Assembly: GCF_900100875.1 (NCBI RefSeq)
Contig: NZ_FNKQ01000005.1
Location: 1-64,000, forward strand
Reading direction: 5' to 3'
Length of the DNA: 64,000 nt
From: Halopelagius longus
Lineage (GTDB): Archaea > Halobacteriota > Halobacteria > Halobacteriales > Haloferacaceae
Positions 52,570 through 61,098 of this stretch are shown here, in pieces (the first letter of the stretch is position 1; the number at the start of each line of letters is the position of its first letter). The position numbers were made by a program, and so were the translations under genes. The notes under the pieces are model-generated. The model did no database searches. It worked only from the letters and a program-made list of their open reading frames with translations, and was not told where the DNA came from.

Positions 52570-53745
52570 ATGTCCTCCGAAGAGTCGAGTAACCGCGTTT
52601 CGTCCGTCGTCTCGTGGTTCTTGGTCGCGGCCCTCGTCCTCTCGTCCGCGGCTCTTCCCGTCGCGACGGGTTCGGCGAAAGCCGCAGACGCTCACCTCGC
52701 TATCGCGAACGTCGACGTCTCCCCGGAAGATCCCGCACCGGGTCAGCAGACGACGATCGAAACGACGATCACGAACGGAAGAAACAGCCCGAGTATCGTC
52801 GAGATAACCGACGTTTACGTCCGACAACCTGGAAGTTCGGATGATATCGCTCGGGTCGAAGACGTCGGAACCGTCACCGTCGGCGGCAACATCTCGGTTC
52901 CGCTGTCCGTCTCGTTCGAGGAGCCGGGCACGAAGAAACTGCGGGTCATCGTCACCGGAAAGCAGGCGAATGGTTCCACCGTCAGCGTCCGCTACCCGCT
53001 CACAGTCGACGTGAAGGAACCGGAGCGGCCCCAACTAGAGGTCTCGGCGGAGAAGGCTGTTCCGGGCGCTACTCGGTCGGTCAACGTGACGGTCGCGAAC
53101 GGCCTCGACCGCGACCTCAGACAGGTTCGAATCGTCTCGTCCTCCCCGGAGGTGAACTTCAGCGCGAACGAACGCGTGAGAGCGCAGTTAGCGGCGGGGA
53201 ACGCCACCACGTTCAGGCTCCCCGCGAGCGTCTCCGAGGAGGGGACGCATCCGGTGAACCTGACGCTCCACTACACGGATCGGGGCGTTCAACACTGCGT
53301 CACCCGGACGTACTCGACTAACTTCGCGGCGCCGTCGAACTCCGGCGAAATCGTCCTGACGGACCTCCAAGCGACCCAGAGCGGCGGTACGTTGGAGGTA
53401 TCCGCCACGGCGGGGAACGTCGGGTCCAGTTCCGTCGAGGGCGTCGTCGTCTCGGTCGCTAACTCGTCGAGCGTGGAGCAAAGCAAGTACTTCGTCGGCA
53501 GCATCGACGAGAGCGACTTCTCGTCGTTCACGCTCCGATCGGACGTCGAAGGGAACGTCTCGTCCGTCCCCGTGAAGGTTCGGTACACCGTCGGCGGCGT
53601 CGAGCGGTCGTTCACCACCGACGTCAGCGTCGACCGTCGAGCGGTGAGGCCGCAACCCTCCCAAGAAGGCGGACTTCCGCTGCTCCCGATCGGAGGCGCC
53701 GCGGTGCTTCTCGTCGGCGCAATCGTCTTCTTCTGGCGGAGATGA
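52570..53745 (+). CDS. Secreted CARDB/S-layer-like protein with C-terminal membrane anchor
   Basis: Encodes 391 residues. A Sec signal (SWFLVAALVLSSAALPVATG) is followed by three immunoglobulin-like CARDB modules (HLAIANVDVSPEDPAPGQQT; LEVSAEKAVPGATRSVNV; IVLTDLQATQSGGTLEVSAT) and one C-terminal membrane segment GGAAVLLVGAIVFFWRR. It is likely displayed on the cell surface. The gene is six bases upstream of the MacB-type ATPase, so it is an accessory subunit or substrate of the ABC system; haloarchaea often pair such proteins. Confidence 0.82.
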   Translation: MSSEESSNRVSSVVSWFLVAALVLSSAALPVATGSAKAADAHLAIANVDVSPEDPAPGQQTTIETTITNGRNSPSIVEITDVYVRQPGSSDDIARVEDVGTVTVGGNISVPLSVSFEEPGTKKLRVIVTGKQANGSTVSVRYPLTVDVKEPERPQLEVSAEKAVPGATRSVNVTVANGLDRDLRQVRIVSSSPEVNFSANERVRAQLAAGNATTFRLPASVSEEGTHPVNLTLHYTDRGVQHCVTRTYSTNFAAPSNSGEIVLTDLQATQSGGTLEVSATAGNVGSSSVEGVVVSVANSSSVEQSKYFVGSIDESDFSSFTLRSDVEGNVSSVPVKVRYTVGGVERSFTTDVSVDRRAVRPQPSQEGGLPLLPIGGAAVLLVGAIVFFWRR

Positions 53746-53751
53746 CGACAG

Positions 53752-54540
53752 ATGACACGGGACACCTCCGTCTCCGACGACGCGGAGCAAGCGAACGAAG
53801 GCCGCGAGAGAACTCCGCGCTCTCGGGGCGACTCTGACGACGTGATCATCCGCGGGGAGCGCGTCGTGAAGGAGTATCAGACGGGAAATCAGATCGTTCG
53901 AGCGCTGAAGGGCATCGACTTCAGCATCGGCCCCTCCGACTTCGTCGCTATCGTCGGACCGTCGGGTAGCGGGAAGTCGACGCTGCTCAACCTCCTCGGG
54001 TTGCTCGACGTCCCGACCGGCGGGACGGTTCGGCTCCGAGGGACGGACGTGTCGACGCTCTCCGACGGCGACCGGACGAGCAAGCGAAAGCAGACTATCG
54101 GGTTCGTCTTCCAGAGTTTCTACCTGATTCCGACGCTGACTGCGCTCGAGAACGTGGAGATGCCGCGGATGCTCGACAGAACCCCCGTCGCGACTCGCGA
54201 ACGTGCGACGGATCTGCTGCGCCGCGTCGGACTCGGTGACCGACTCGACCACTACCCCGACGAACTGTCCGGCGGGCAGAAACAGCGGGTCGCTATCGCG
54301 CGGTCGCTGATAAACGACCCGGCGATTCTGCTGGCCGACGAACCGACGGGGAACCTCGACCGAGACACCGGCGACCGAATCCTCGCCCTGTTCGACGAAC
54401 TCCGCGCCGAGGAAGACGTGGCCGTCGTCACGGTCACCCACGACGCGTACGTCGCCGAAGAGGCCGACCGCGTGGTGAATCTCGTAGACGGCGAAGTCCA
54501 GAACGCAACCGAAGGCGGCCGCGTGGAGAACGAACAGTGA
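53752..54540 (+). CDS. MacB/LolD-type ABC transporter ATP-binding protein
   Basis: Encodes 262 residues. Walker A GPSGSGKST, signature LSGGQKQR, Walker B LLADEPTGNLDR and switch VTVTHDAYVAEEA are all present, with an acidic 30-residue N-terminal extension. The YQTGNQIVRALKGIDFSI start is that of MacB/LolD ATPases, which drive mechanotransmission through FtsX-like permeases rather than transport across the membrane. It pairs with the two permeases encoded at 54629 and 55896. The stop TGA shares one base with an ATG (TGATG at 54538). Confidence 0.93.
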   Translation: MTRDTSVSDDAEQANEGRERTPRSRGDSDDVIIRGERVVKEYQTGNQIVRALKGIDFSIGPSDFVAIVGPSGSGKSTLLNLLGLLDVPTGGTVRLRGTDVSTLSDGDRTSKRKQTIGFVFQSFYLIPTLTALENVEMPRMLDRTPVATRERATDLLRRVGLGDRLDHYPDELSGGQKQRVAIARSLINDPAILLADEPTGNLDRDTGDRILALFDELRAEEDVAVVTVTHDAYVAEEADRVVNLVDGEVQNATEGGRVENEQ

Positions 54541-54632
54541 TGCCGGCGAGAACGACGCATCACCGCCCGTCCGAAGCGCCGTCCGCCCGAGACCGGCGGT
54601 CTCGCCCGTCGGTCGGAGGTGACGGCTCGTGA
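54540..54632 (+). CDS. Micro-ORF filling the ATPase-permease 1 gap (30 residues)
   Basis: It starts at the ATG sharing a base with the ATPase stop (TGATG) and ends at TGA 54630-54632, overlapping the GTG start of permease 1 at 54629 (GTGA). The peptide (MPARTTHHRPSEAPS at the start) is rich in Arg and Ser and matches nothing known. Its likely role, if any, is to carry ribosomes over the 88-base gap. Confidence 0.3.
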   Translation: MPARTTHHRPSEAPSARDRRSRPSVGGDGS

Positions 54633-55810
54633 GCCGATTCCGTCGCCTCGCGGCGCGGTTTCCGACCCTCGTACTCGCCCGGCGAAACCTGTCGCGCGCG
54701 TCCGCCCGGTCGACCCTCGCGGTGGTCGCAGTCGTCATCGGCGTCGTCGCCATCGGAACGATCGGTGCCGGCGGGGAAGCGTTCAAGCAGGACCAAATGG
54801 AGGCGTACGAGGGATTCGGCGGCACCGCGACCGTCGACCCCGTCTACTACGCGGACGGGAGCGGTTCCGTCGGGCGAAACTTCTCCGACGACGAAATCGA
54901 CCGGATGCGCCAAGCGACCGACGGAGCGACGGTTCTCCCCGTCGTGGAACGGTGGGACGCGGTCGTACAGACGCCGTCGGGGGGCGTCATCGCGACGGCA
55001 CAGATAAAGGGAATCGGCGACCCCGGGGCGTTCTACGAGGCGCAGTCGGGATCTATCCCGGACAACTGGCGGCGGAGCGTGGTCGTCGGCTCCCGGGTCG
55101 CGGAGAACAACGACATCCAACCGGGAGATCAGGTGACCGTGATGGTCAACGGGAGCTTCGACCGGTCGTTCCGAGTCGCGGCGGTCCTCGAACCGCAAGG
55201 GTTCGCCGACCAGTTACAGGCCGACCGCGCCGTGTTCGTCCCCATCGAACAGTTCGAGGAGTCCGCATACGACCAAGCCATCGTCAGGGTGAATCCGAGA
55301 ACCGGGTCGATAGACGAGGCGGCCGCGAGCCTCGAATCGGAGTTCAACACGCGGAAACGGAACGTCGACGTCGAGAAAGTCCAAGAGCAACGGGACCAGT
55401 TCGAGCAACTCTTCGGAGCCATCAACAAGTTCCTCATCGGCGTGGGGTCGATATCCCTGCTCGTCGCGGCGGTCACTATCGCCAACACGATGTTGATGTC
55501 GGCCATCGAGCGCGAACAGGAAATCGGCGTGATGCGTGCCGTCGGCTATCCGAAGACCGCAGTCGTCAGTCTCCTCATCGCCGAGTCGGCCATCCTCGGC
55601 CTGGTGGGGGCCGCGGTGGGCGTCCCGATCGCAGTCGGTCTCGGGATGGTACTCAATCAGGTGCTCGTGGGTGATCCGCTGGCGTTCACGGCCACCGGGA
55701 TACAGTACATCGCGGTCGGAGCCCTCTTCGGAATCGGAACGTCCGTGCTCGCGGGCGTCTACCCCGCGTGGAAGGCGGCGAACAAACGACCCGTGGAGGC
55801 GCTCGACTGA
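54629..55810 (+). CDS. FtsX/MacB-type ABC permease 1
   Basis: Encodes 393 residues. N-terminal helix (TLAVVAVVIGVVAIGTIG), a large extracellular core domain (about residues 50-260), then three C-terminal helices with the FtsX block FLIGVGSISLLVAAVTIANTMLMSAIEREQEIGVMRAVGY (given here only to locate it, residues about 268-310 in pieces) and the ending PAWKAANKRPVEALD. It is a paralogue of permease 2. With the ATPase it should form a MacB-like system moving lipoproteins, lipids or surface proteins. Start GTG at 54629. Confidence 0.92.
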   Translation: MSRFRRLAARFPTLVLARRNLSRASARSTLAVVAVVIGVVAIGTIGAGGEAFKQDQMEAYEGFGGTATVDPVYYADGSGSVGRNFSDDEIDRMRQATDGATVLPVVERWDAVVQTPSGGVIATAQIKGIGDPGAFYEAQSGSIPDNWRRSVVVGSRVAENNDIQPGDQVTVMVNGSFDRSFRVAAVLEPQGFADQLQADRAVFVPIEQFEESAYDQAIVRVNPRTGSIDEAAASLESEFNTRKRNVDVEKVQEQRDQFEQLFGAINKFLIGVGSISLLVAAVTIANTMLMSAIEREQEIGVMRAVGYPKTAVVSLLIAESAILGLVGAAVGVPIAVGLGMVLNQVLVGDPLAFTATGIQYIAVGALFGIGTSVLAGVYPAWKAANKRPVEALD

Positions 55811-55899
55811 TGCGGCGGAACTGCGACGCCTCTCGGCGGCGCGCCTCGGTCCGCCGCCGGGTGCCGGTCCCCGACGAGTCGCGGGGTGGACGACGATGA
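55810..55899 (+). CDS. Micro-ORF filling the permease 1-permease 2 gap (29 residues)
   Basis: It begins at the ATG sharing a base with the permease 1 stop (TGATG) and ends at TGA 55897-55899, overlapping the permease 2 ATG at 55896 (ATGA). The peptide is very rich in Arg (MRRNCDASRRRASVRRR). It tiles the 85-base gap exactly, as the other micro-ORF tiles the gap before permease 1. Confidence 0.3.
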   Translation: MRRNCDASRRRASVRRRVPVPDESRGGRR

Positions 55900-57068
55900 G
55901 TTGGCTCTACCGAATCGCGGGACGGTTCCCGAGGCTCGTCATCGCCCGCCGGAACATCTCGCGTGCGAAGGTTCGGTCGATACTCGCGGCCGCGTCCATC
56001 CTCATCGGCGTCGTCGCCATCGGAGCGATCGGTGCCGGCGGCGCGGCGTTCAAGCAGAGTCAACTCCAGACCATCCAGGATCAGGGGGCGACGAACGTCT
56101 TCGTCTCCCCCGGGTTCGACATGGAGCGGTCGCACTTCGACCGCGAGGACGTGAAGGCGATAAACGAGACGGTCGGTCCCGCCGGTGTCGTCGCGACGAG
56201 GGGCGGTGAGGTAGACGTCGTACAACGCGACGACACCCGCGATACGGTGTCGGTCACGTATCTCGAAGACCCTCGGACGATATCCGAGGTCGCTCGCGGC
56301 GGAGTACCGGACGATTGGCGGCGGAGCCTCGTCGTCTCCAACGAGTTCGCGACCGACCGAAACGTCGCGCCCGGTGACCGGGTCACCCTCGTTCGACAGG
56401 AGGGGAACTCGTCCGGGTCCGGCGCGACCGAACGGACGTATCGCGTCGCGGCCGTACTCGCGGAGACGCAGTCGGTCGGGTCCAGCGACGTGTACCTCCC
56501 GATCGAGGAACTCGAAGACAAGCGGTACAGCCAGATACGGATCACGACCCGGTCGACGGACAGAGCGGAGGACGTCGCGGAAGCCCTCCGCGAACGGTTC
56601 AACGACAGGAAGGACAGACTGCTGGTGCTCGAACTCACCTCCCTCGTCCGCCTCTTCAAGACCATCGTGAACGGGATCAACACGTTCCTCACCGGATTGG
56701 GGTCCATCTCGCTGCTCGTCGCCGGCGTCTCGATCACGAACACGATGCTGATGGCCGTCATCAAGCGACGCGAAGAGATCGGCGTCCTGCGGGCGGTGGG
56801 CTACACGAAACGAGACATCGTGTGGATACTCCTCCTCGAAGCGGCGCTGTTGGGGACGTTGGGTGCCGCAGTCGGGGTTACGATCGCCTTCGGAGTGGCC
56901 CTCGCGGCGAACTCGATATTCCTCGGCGACCCGTTCGCGTTCACCCGGTCCGCGCTCCTGTACTTGGTCGGGGCGGTGGCGTTCGGCATCGTGACGAGCG
57001 TACTCGCCGGGGTGTACCCCGCGTGGCGGGCGGCGAACGAACGGCCCGTCGACGCACTCCGGGGGTGA
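55896..57068 (+). CDS. FtsX/MacB-type ABC permease 2
   Basis: Encodes 390 residues, a paralogue of permease 1 with the same start (RRNISRAKVRSILAAASILI) and the same end (YPAWRAANERPVDALRG). The extracellular domain is more diverged, as expected for a heterodimer with differing surface contacts. It carries the FtsX C-terminal helices (LGSISLLVAGVSITNTMLM, REEIGVLRAVGY). The two permeases and ATPase make a complete MacB-like unit. Start ATG at 55896. Confidence 0.92.
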   Translation: MSWLYRIAGRFPRLVIARRNISRAKVRSILAAASILIGVVAIGAIGAGGAAFKQSQLQTIQDQGATNVFVSPGFDMERSHFDREDVKAINETVGPAGVVATRGGEVDVVQRDDTRDTVSVTYLEDPRTISEVARGGVPDDWRRSLVVSNEFATDRNVAPGDRVTLVRQEGNSSGSGATERTYRVAAVLAETQSVGSSDVYLPIEELEDKRYSQIRITTRSTDRAEDVAEALRERFNDRKDRLLVLELTSLVRLFKTIVNGINTFLTGLGSISLLVAGVSITNTMLMAVIKRREEIGVLRAVGYTKRDIVWILLLEAALLGTLGAAVGVTIAFGVALAANSIFLGDPFAFTRSALLYLVGAVAFGIVTSVLAGVYPAWRAANERPVDALRG

Positions 57069-57320
57069 CGGGGCGACCCGGGCATCGTCCCGGTTCGGTC
57101 GCTCGCGCCGAATCGAAGCCGCGAGACGATACTGTCCGATAGAGCTTCGAGAACTCCGAGAAGCATCGCGAGACCGTCTGACGAGCAACTCGGAGGCTTG
57201 CTCGACGAACCGGACGACAGCTACTTTGGGGTCCGATTACACTATCGGCTAAAATCGTGACCCTCCGACGATTTCCACGGAGCGTTCGAATCGAGTGCGG
57301 TTCCGGCCCCGTTCCGGCAA

Positions 57321-59660
57321 TCACGCCTCGTCCTCGACCGTCACGGTGACGCTGTCGTCGACTATCCCGTCTGCTTCGGCTTCGATCTCGACCGTCCCAC
57401 CCTCACGGTCAGCGCGGACGACCGTGATGCAGGTGCCGTGATACGCTGACCGAGTGTCGCCGACCCAAGACTCGTCGCTGTCGAGATTCCCGTTGTCGAC
57501 GCCGGCGATCTCACCTGCGCCCGAGACGCTGAATCGAACCTCGTTATCTGCGCGGGGGACACGTACTCCGTTACCGTCGGTGACGGTCGCCTCGACGTAC
57601 ACCAGATCACGCCCGTCCGCGGTGACAGTCTCTCGGTCCGCGTCGAGTTCGATTCGACCGGGAGCGCCCGCCGTTTCCAGTTCGTGTTCGGCGACCACTT
57701 CGCCGTCCTCTTCGGCCACCGCACGGAGCGTCCCGGCCTCGTAGGGGACGTACCACTCGATCGGGCGCGGGCCGAAGTCGTCCGCGCGCTGAGCGCCGAG
57801 CAGTTCACCGTTCTGATAGAGTGCGACTGATTCGGCGTTCGTAAACGTGAACACGTTCACGAATCCGCGGGAGTCCTCTCGGTCGGGGAAGTTCCAGTGA
57901 GCCGACACCGGCGGCCAACTCCAAGGTGAACGCGCGGCAGGACGATCGCGCCCGGGGTCGATCGGTGCGGCGAAGACCATCGGTTCCTCGGACCACGCGG
58001 CTTGATGGAACCTTCCGGACGGTTTGATTGCGCCGGTAGTGTCGATCAGTCCCGTGGGCCACCCCTTACTCGGCCACTCGCGCGATTCACCGAGGTAATC
58101 GATTCCGGGCCAGATAAACTGTCCACTCACGTACTCCTTCTCAGCTACGTCGTACCACGGGTTTCGCGGAACGAACGCGAGGGGATCGTCGCCGGATCCG
58201 CGGAAGAACGGCCGACACTCGGAACCGACGATAGGCAGATCGATGCCCTCCGCGCAGTAGTCGTCGTACCAGTGTTCCTGGTAGTTGCAACAGAGTACGT
58301 CAACGTGGTCCGCGACGCGCTTCGTCTTCTCAAGGACGCTTTGGGTGTCGTCGCCCCATCCCGGACTGCCGTAGGTGACGGGGCGGGTGGGGTCCATCTC
58401 CCGAGCGGCGTCCGCGAGCATTTCGAGGTCCTCGATCATCTCGTCTTCGCCGTGGTCGTAGCTCTCGTTCCCGACGCTCCAGCAGACGACCGACGGATGG
58501 TTCCGGTCGCGGTCGATCATCGCCGAGAGATCGCGGTACCACCACTCGTCGAACCACTCGTCAGCGCCCTCGTAGCGCCACTTGTCGAACGCCTCGTCGA
58601 TGACGAGGAACCCCATCCGGTCACACAAGTCGAGCAGTTCGGGCTGCGGCGGGTTGTGCGCGGTCCGAACGGCGTTACAACCCATCTCTCGGAGGGTTTC
58701 GAGGCGGCGCGTTAGCGCGCTCTCGGTGACTGCCGCGCCGAGACATCCGGCATCGTGGTGGAGGTTGACTCCTTTTATCGTGGTCGACTCGCCGTTGAGA
58801 AAGAAGCCGCTGTCGGCGGTCCACTCGAACGTGCGGACGCCGAAGGGAGTGACGTAGTCGTCTACGGGCGTTCCTCCGCGGTAAACGACGCTGTGAGCGA
58901 AATACCGGGTTGGATTCTGCAGTGTCCACCGCTCGGGGTCGGAGATCGAGACGCGCTGTTCGAACTCGCGTCTCTCGTTGGCTCCGACGGGTGATTCGCT
59001 CCGTGCAGTCGCAACCGCCTCTCCGTCCGGACCGACGATCTCGGTTTTGAGTTCGCAGTCGACCGCAGTCGACTCGGCGTTCCTCACGTCGGTTCGCAAC
59101 CGGACGTCGGCGCCTCGGCAATCGACGGAGGTCGTACGAACGTCAGTCCCGAATGGTGCCACGGCGACCGGATCGGTTTCGATCAGGTACACGTCGCGAT
59201 AGATACCCGACCCGGTGTACCAGCGACTGTGCGGGTACTCGTCGTTGTCGACGCGAACGGCGAGCGTCTCGCCACCGTCAACGCCGACCTCGGAGAGATC
59301 GTAGTTCACCGTCGAGTAACCGTACGGGCGATGACCGACGTGCTCACCGTCGATGTACACGTCGAAGTTTCGGTAGACTCCGCCGAATCGGATGGTTGCG
59401 TCCCGGTTTATGTCGTCCGGGAGTCCACGGCGGTACCAGCCCACACCACCGGGAGCGAAGCCCTGTTGTCGCCCGCCGGGATTCTCGGAATCGAACGGAC
59501 CGCTAATGCTCCAGTCGTGGGGGACTTCGACGACTTCCCAGCCGCTATCGTCGAACTCCGGGTCGGCACCGTCGTCGAGGTCGCCACGGTGGAAGCGCCA
59601 GTCTGTCTCTAAGCGACGAACGTGCCGATATTCCGGGGAAAGGTCTGCCTCTCTTGACAC
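57321..59660 (-). CDS. Glycoside hydrolase family 2 (beta-galactosidase-like)
   Basis: Encodes about 779 residues. N-terminal sugar-binding domain (DSGWEVVEVPHDWSI; RFGGVYRNFDVYIDGEHVG), an immunoglobulin-like domain, the TIM barrel with acid/base Glu399 in CWSVGNES and nucleophile Glu481 in IVGSEC, then C-terminal sandwich domains (DUF4982-like and Ig-like). No signal peptide, so intracellular. The natural substrate may be beta-galactosides or another beta-linked sugar. Start: GTG at 59660 is chosen because no ATG is in frame; a GTG at 59675 and a TTG at 59705 are alternatives. The AATAATAAT box lies 30-40 bases further up. Confidence 0.88.
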   Translation of the reverse strand: MSREADLSPEYRHVRRLETDWRFHRGDLDDGADPEFDDSGWEVVEVPHDWSISGPFDSENPGGRQQGFAPGGVGWYRRGLPDDINRDATIRFGGVYRNFDVYIDGEHVGHRPYGYSTVNYDLSEVGVDGGETLAVRVDNDEYPHSRWYTGSGIYRDVYLIETDPVAVAPFGTDVRTTSVDCRGADVRLRTDVRNAESTAVDCELKTEIVGPDGEAVATARSESPVGANERREFEQRVSISDPERWTLQNPTRYFAHSVVYRGGTPVDDYVTPFGVRTFEWTADSGFFLNGESTTIKGVNLHHDAGCLGAAVTESALTRRLETLREMGCNAVRTAHNPPQPELLDLCDRMGFLVIDEAFDKWRYEGADEWFDEWWYRDLSAMIDRDRNHPSVVCWSVGNESYDHGEDEMIEDLEMLADAAREMDPTRPVTYGSPGWGDDTQSVLEKTKRVADHVDVLCCNYQEHWYDDYCAEGIDLPIVGSECRPFFRGSGDDPLAFVPRNPWYDVAEKEYVSGQFIWPGIDYLGESREWPSKGWPTGLIDTTGAIKPSGRFHQAAWSEEPMVFAAPIDPGRDRPAARSPWSWPPVSAHWNFPDREDSRGFVNVFTFTNAESVALYQNGELLGAQRADDFGPRPIEWYVPYEAGTLRAVAEEDGEVVAEHELETAGAPGRIELDADRETVTADGRDLVYVEATVTDGNGVRVPRADNEVRFSVSGAGEIAGVDNGNLDSDESWVGDTRSAYHGTCITVVRADREGGTVEIEAEADGIVDDSVTVTVEDEA

Positions 59661-59873
59661 ATGATCACATTTCACAGGCGTCTCAATTAGCTTTCGATCA
59701 GTCAATTGCTTGATTATTATTCGCGTACGTTAATCAGTCCCCGAGCGAGTCGGTCGATCGGCTTCGTCAACGACTCGAATCGAGAGGACTCCGTCCGTCG
59801 AGCGTGAGATACTTTTCATCGGTGGGCGGCGGTAGAATGATATGAGTACGGTTCGAGTAGTTGGCACATTCGA

Positions 59874-60893
59874 ATGAGGGTCGAGAAGTACCCGTCTGTC
59901 ACCCTGCATAACGTCGCGGAGCTGGCACCGGCAGACTGGACCGCCGGCGGTGACCGGTTGTGCCGCGTCCCGGAGACTGTCGGAGCGGGCCTTAACGTCG
60001 ACGCCCGCGAACGCGTCCGACATCCGACGGGGAGCGAAATTCGGTTCGTCCCCGACCGGCCGGACGCTACTATCGATATCACCCTGTCCGCGGCCGATAA
60101 AGCGCAGATCCGTCCGTTCTGGGGGTCGTTTCAGCCGTGGAACCCAATCGAGATCGGTCCCGCCCCCGAGACGCTTACGTTCACCGTCCCGGATCGGTTA
60201 AGCGAACTCGACACTGGCGAAGAAACGGGCAGATTCGATCCTCGTGTCTGTCGGCTCGTATTCGAGCGTACTCCGGCGGTCGCTCTCCACGACGTTGCCG
60301 GTGACTGTCGGCCTCCCACGTGCGATGAAGTGCCTCCTCGGCGGTATCTCGCATACGGGACGTCCATTACTGAAGGCGCCGCAGCGTCGGCACCGCATCT
60401 AAACTACGTTGCGCGTGCCGCGCGAGAACTCGGATACGACGCGCTGAACTTCGGCTGTTCGGGATCAGCGTTCTGTGACCTGTCTCTGGCGGAGCACATC
60501 GCGGGTCGCGACGATTGGGACGTGGCGACGCTTTCGCTCTCGGTGAACATGGCGAACCGAGGGTTTACTCTCCCCCAGTTCCGGAAGCGGACTAGCCGAT
60601 TCATCGATGAGATAGCGAACTCCCACCCCCGCAAACCGATCGTGTGCGTGACTCTCTTCCCCTACTTCGCGGACACCGTCACCGGTGACGATTCCGAACG
60701 CGCCGCTAACTTCCGCGCGACGTTGCGCTCTATCGTTGCCGACTCTCACCACTCTAACCTGTCCCTCGTAGAAGGGACGGAACTGACGAACGTCTCCGAA
60801 CTGACCGCGGATCTCCTCCACCCGGGAGATGCCGGAATGGAAGCTATCGGGGAAGGGTTAGCGTCCCATCTTGAGAGGAGAGCCGAGCGGTAG
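59874..60893 (+). CDS. SGNH/GDSL-family hydrolase, carbohydrate-esterase-like
   Basis: Encodes 339 residues. A beta-sandwich of about 150 residues precedes the SGNH hydrolase fold: block I YGTSITEG with nucleophile Ser164, block II NFGCSGSAFCD, block III SVNMANRG, and block V DLLHPGDAG with Asp313 and His316. This two-domain plan resembles CE2/CE20-like acetyl-xylan or sialate esterases. It diverges from the GH2 gene, and could remove acetyl groups from sugars cleaved by it. No signal peptide; cytoplasmic. Confidence 0.85.
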   Translation: MRVEKYPSVTLHNVAELAPADWTAGGDRLCRVPETVGAGLNVDARERVRHPTGSEIRFVPDRPDATIDITLSAADKAQIRPFWGSFQPWNPIEIGPAPETLTFTVPDRLSELDTGEETGRFDPRVCRLVFERTPAVALHDVAGDCRPPTCDEVPPRRYLAYGTSITEGAAASAPHLNYVARAARELGYDALNFGCSGSAFCDLSLAEHIAGRDDWDVATLSLSVNMANRGFTLPQFRKRTSRFIDEIANSHPRKPIVCVTLFPYFADTVTGDDSERAANFRATLRSIVADSHHSNLSLVEGTELTNVSELTADLLHPGDAGMEAIGEGLASHLERRAER

Positions 60894-61098
60894 CCACGTC
60901 GGACGGTCTCCCAGCGATCCCTGAGACGGCCTCTCGGCGCGCTGGACCGATTCCAGCGGCGGTTTCAGGCCGGGCCGAACCGGCGTCGACTACCCCGTAC
61001 GTCTCGCTCGGGGATTCGCTCGCGAGCGTCACGCGATGACGCCTCACTGGAAACGGCGTACGGCGGAAGCGGGCCACGTAAGCGGGTCTCCCATCGTC

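Noticed and set aside
53188-54825. 545-codon antisense frame opposite the CARDB and ATPase genes
   Set aside because: No motif; mirrors the ABC ATPase codons.
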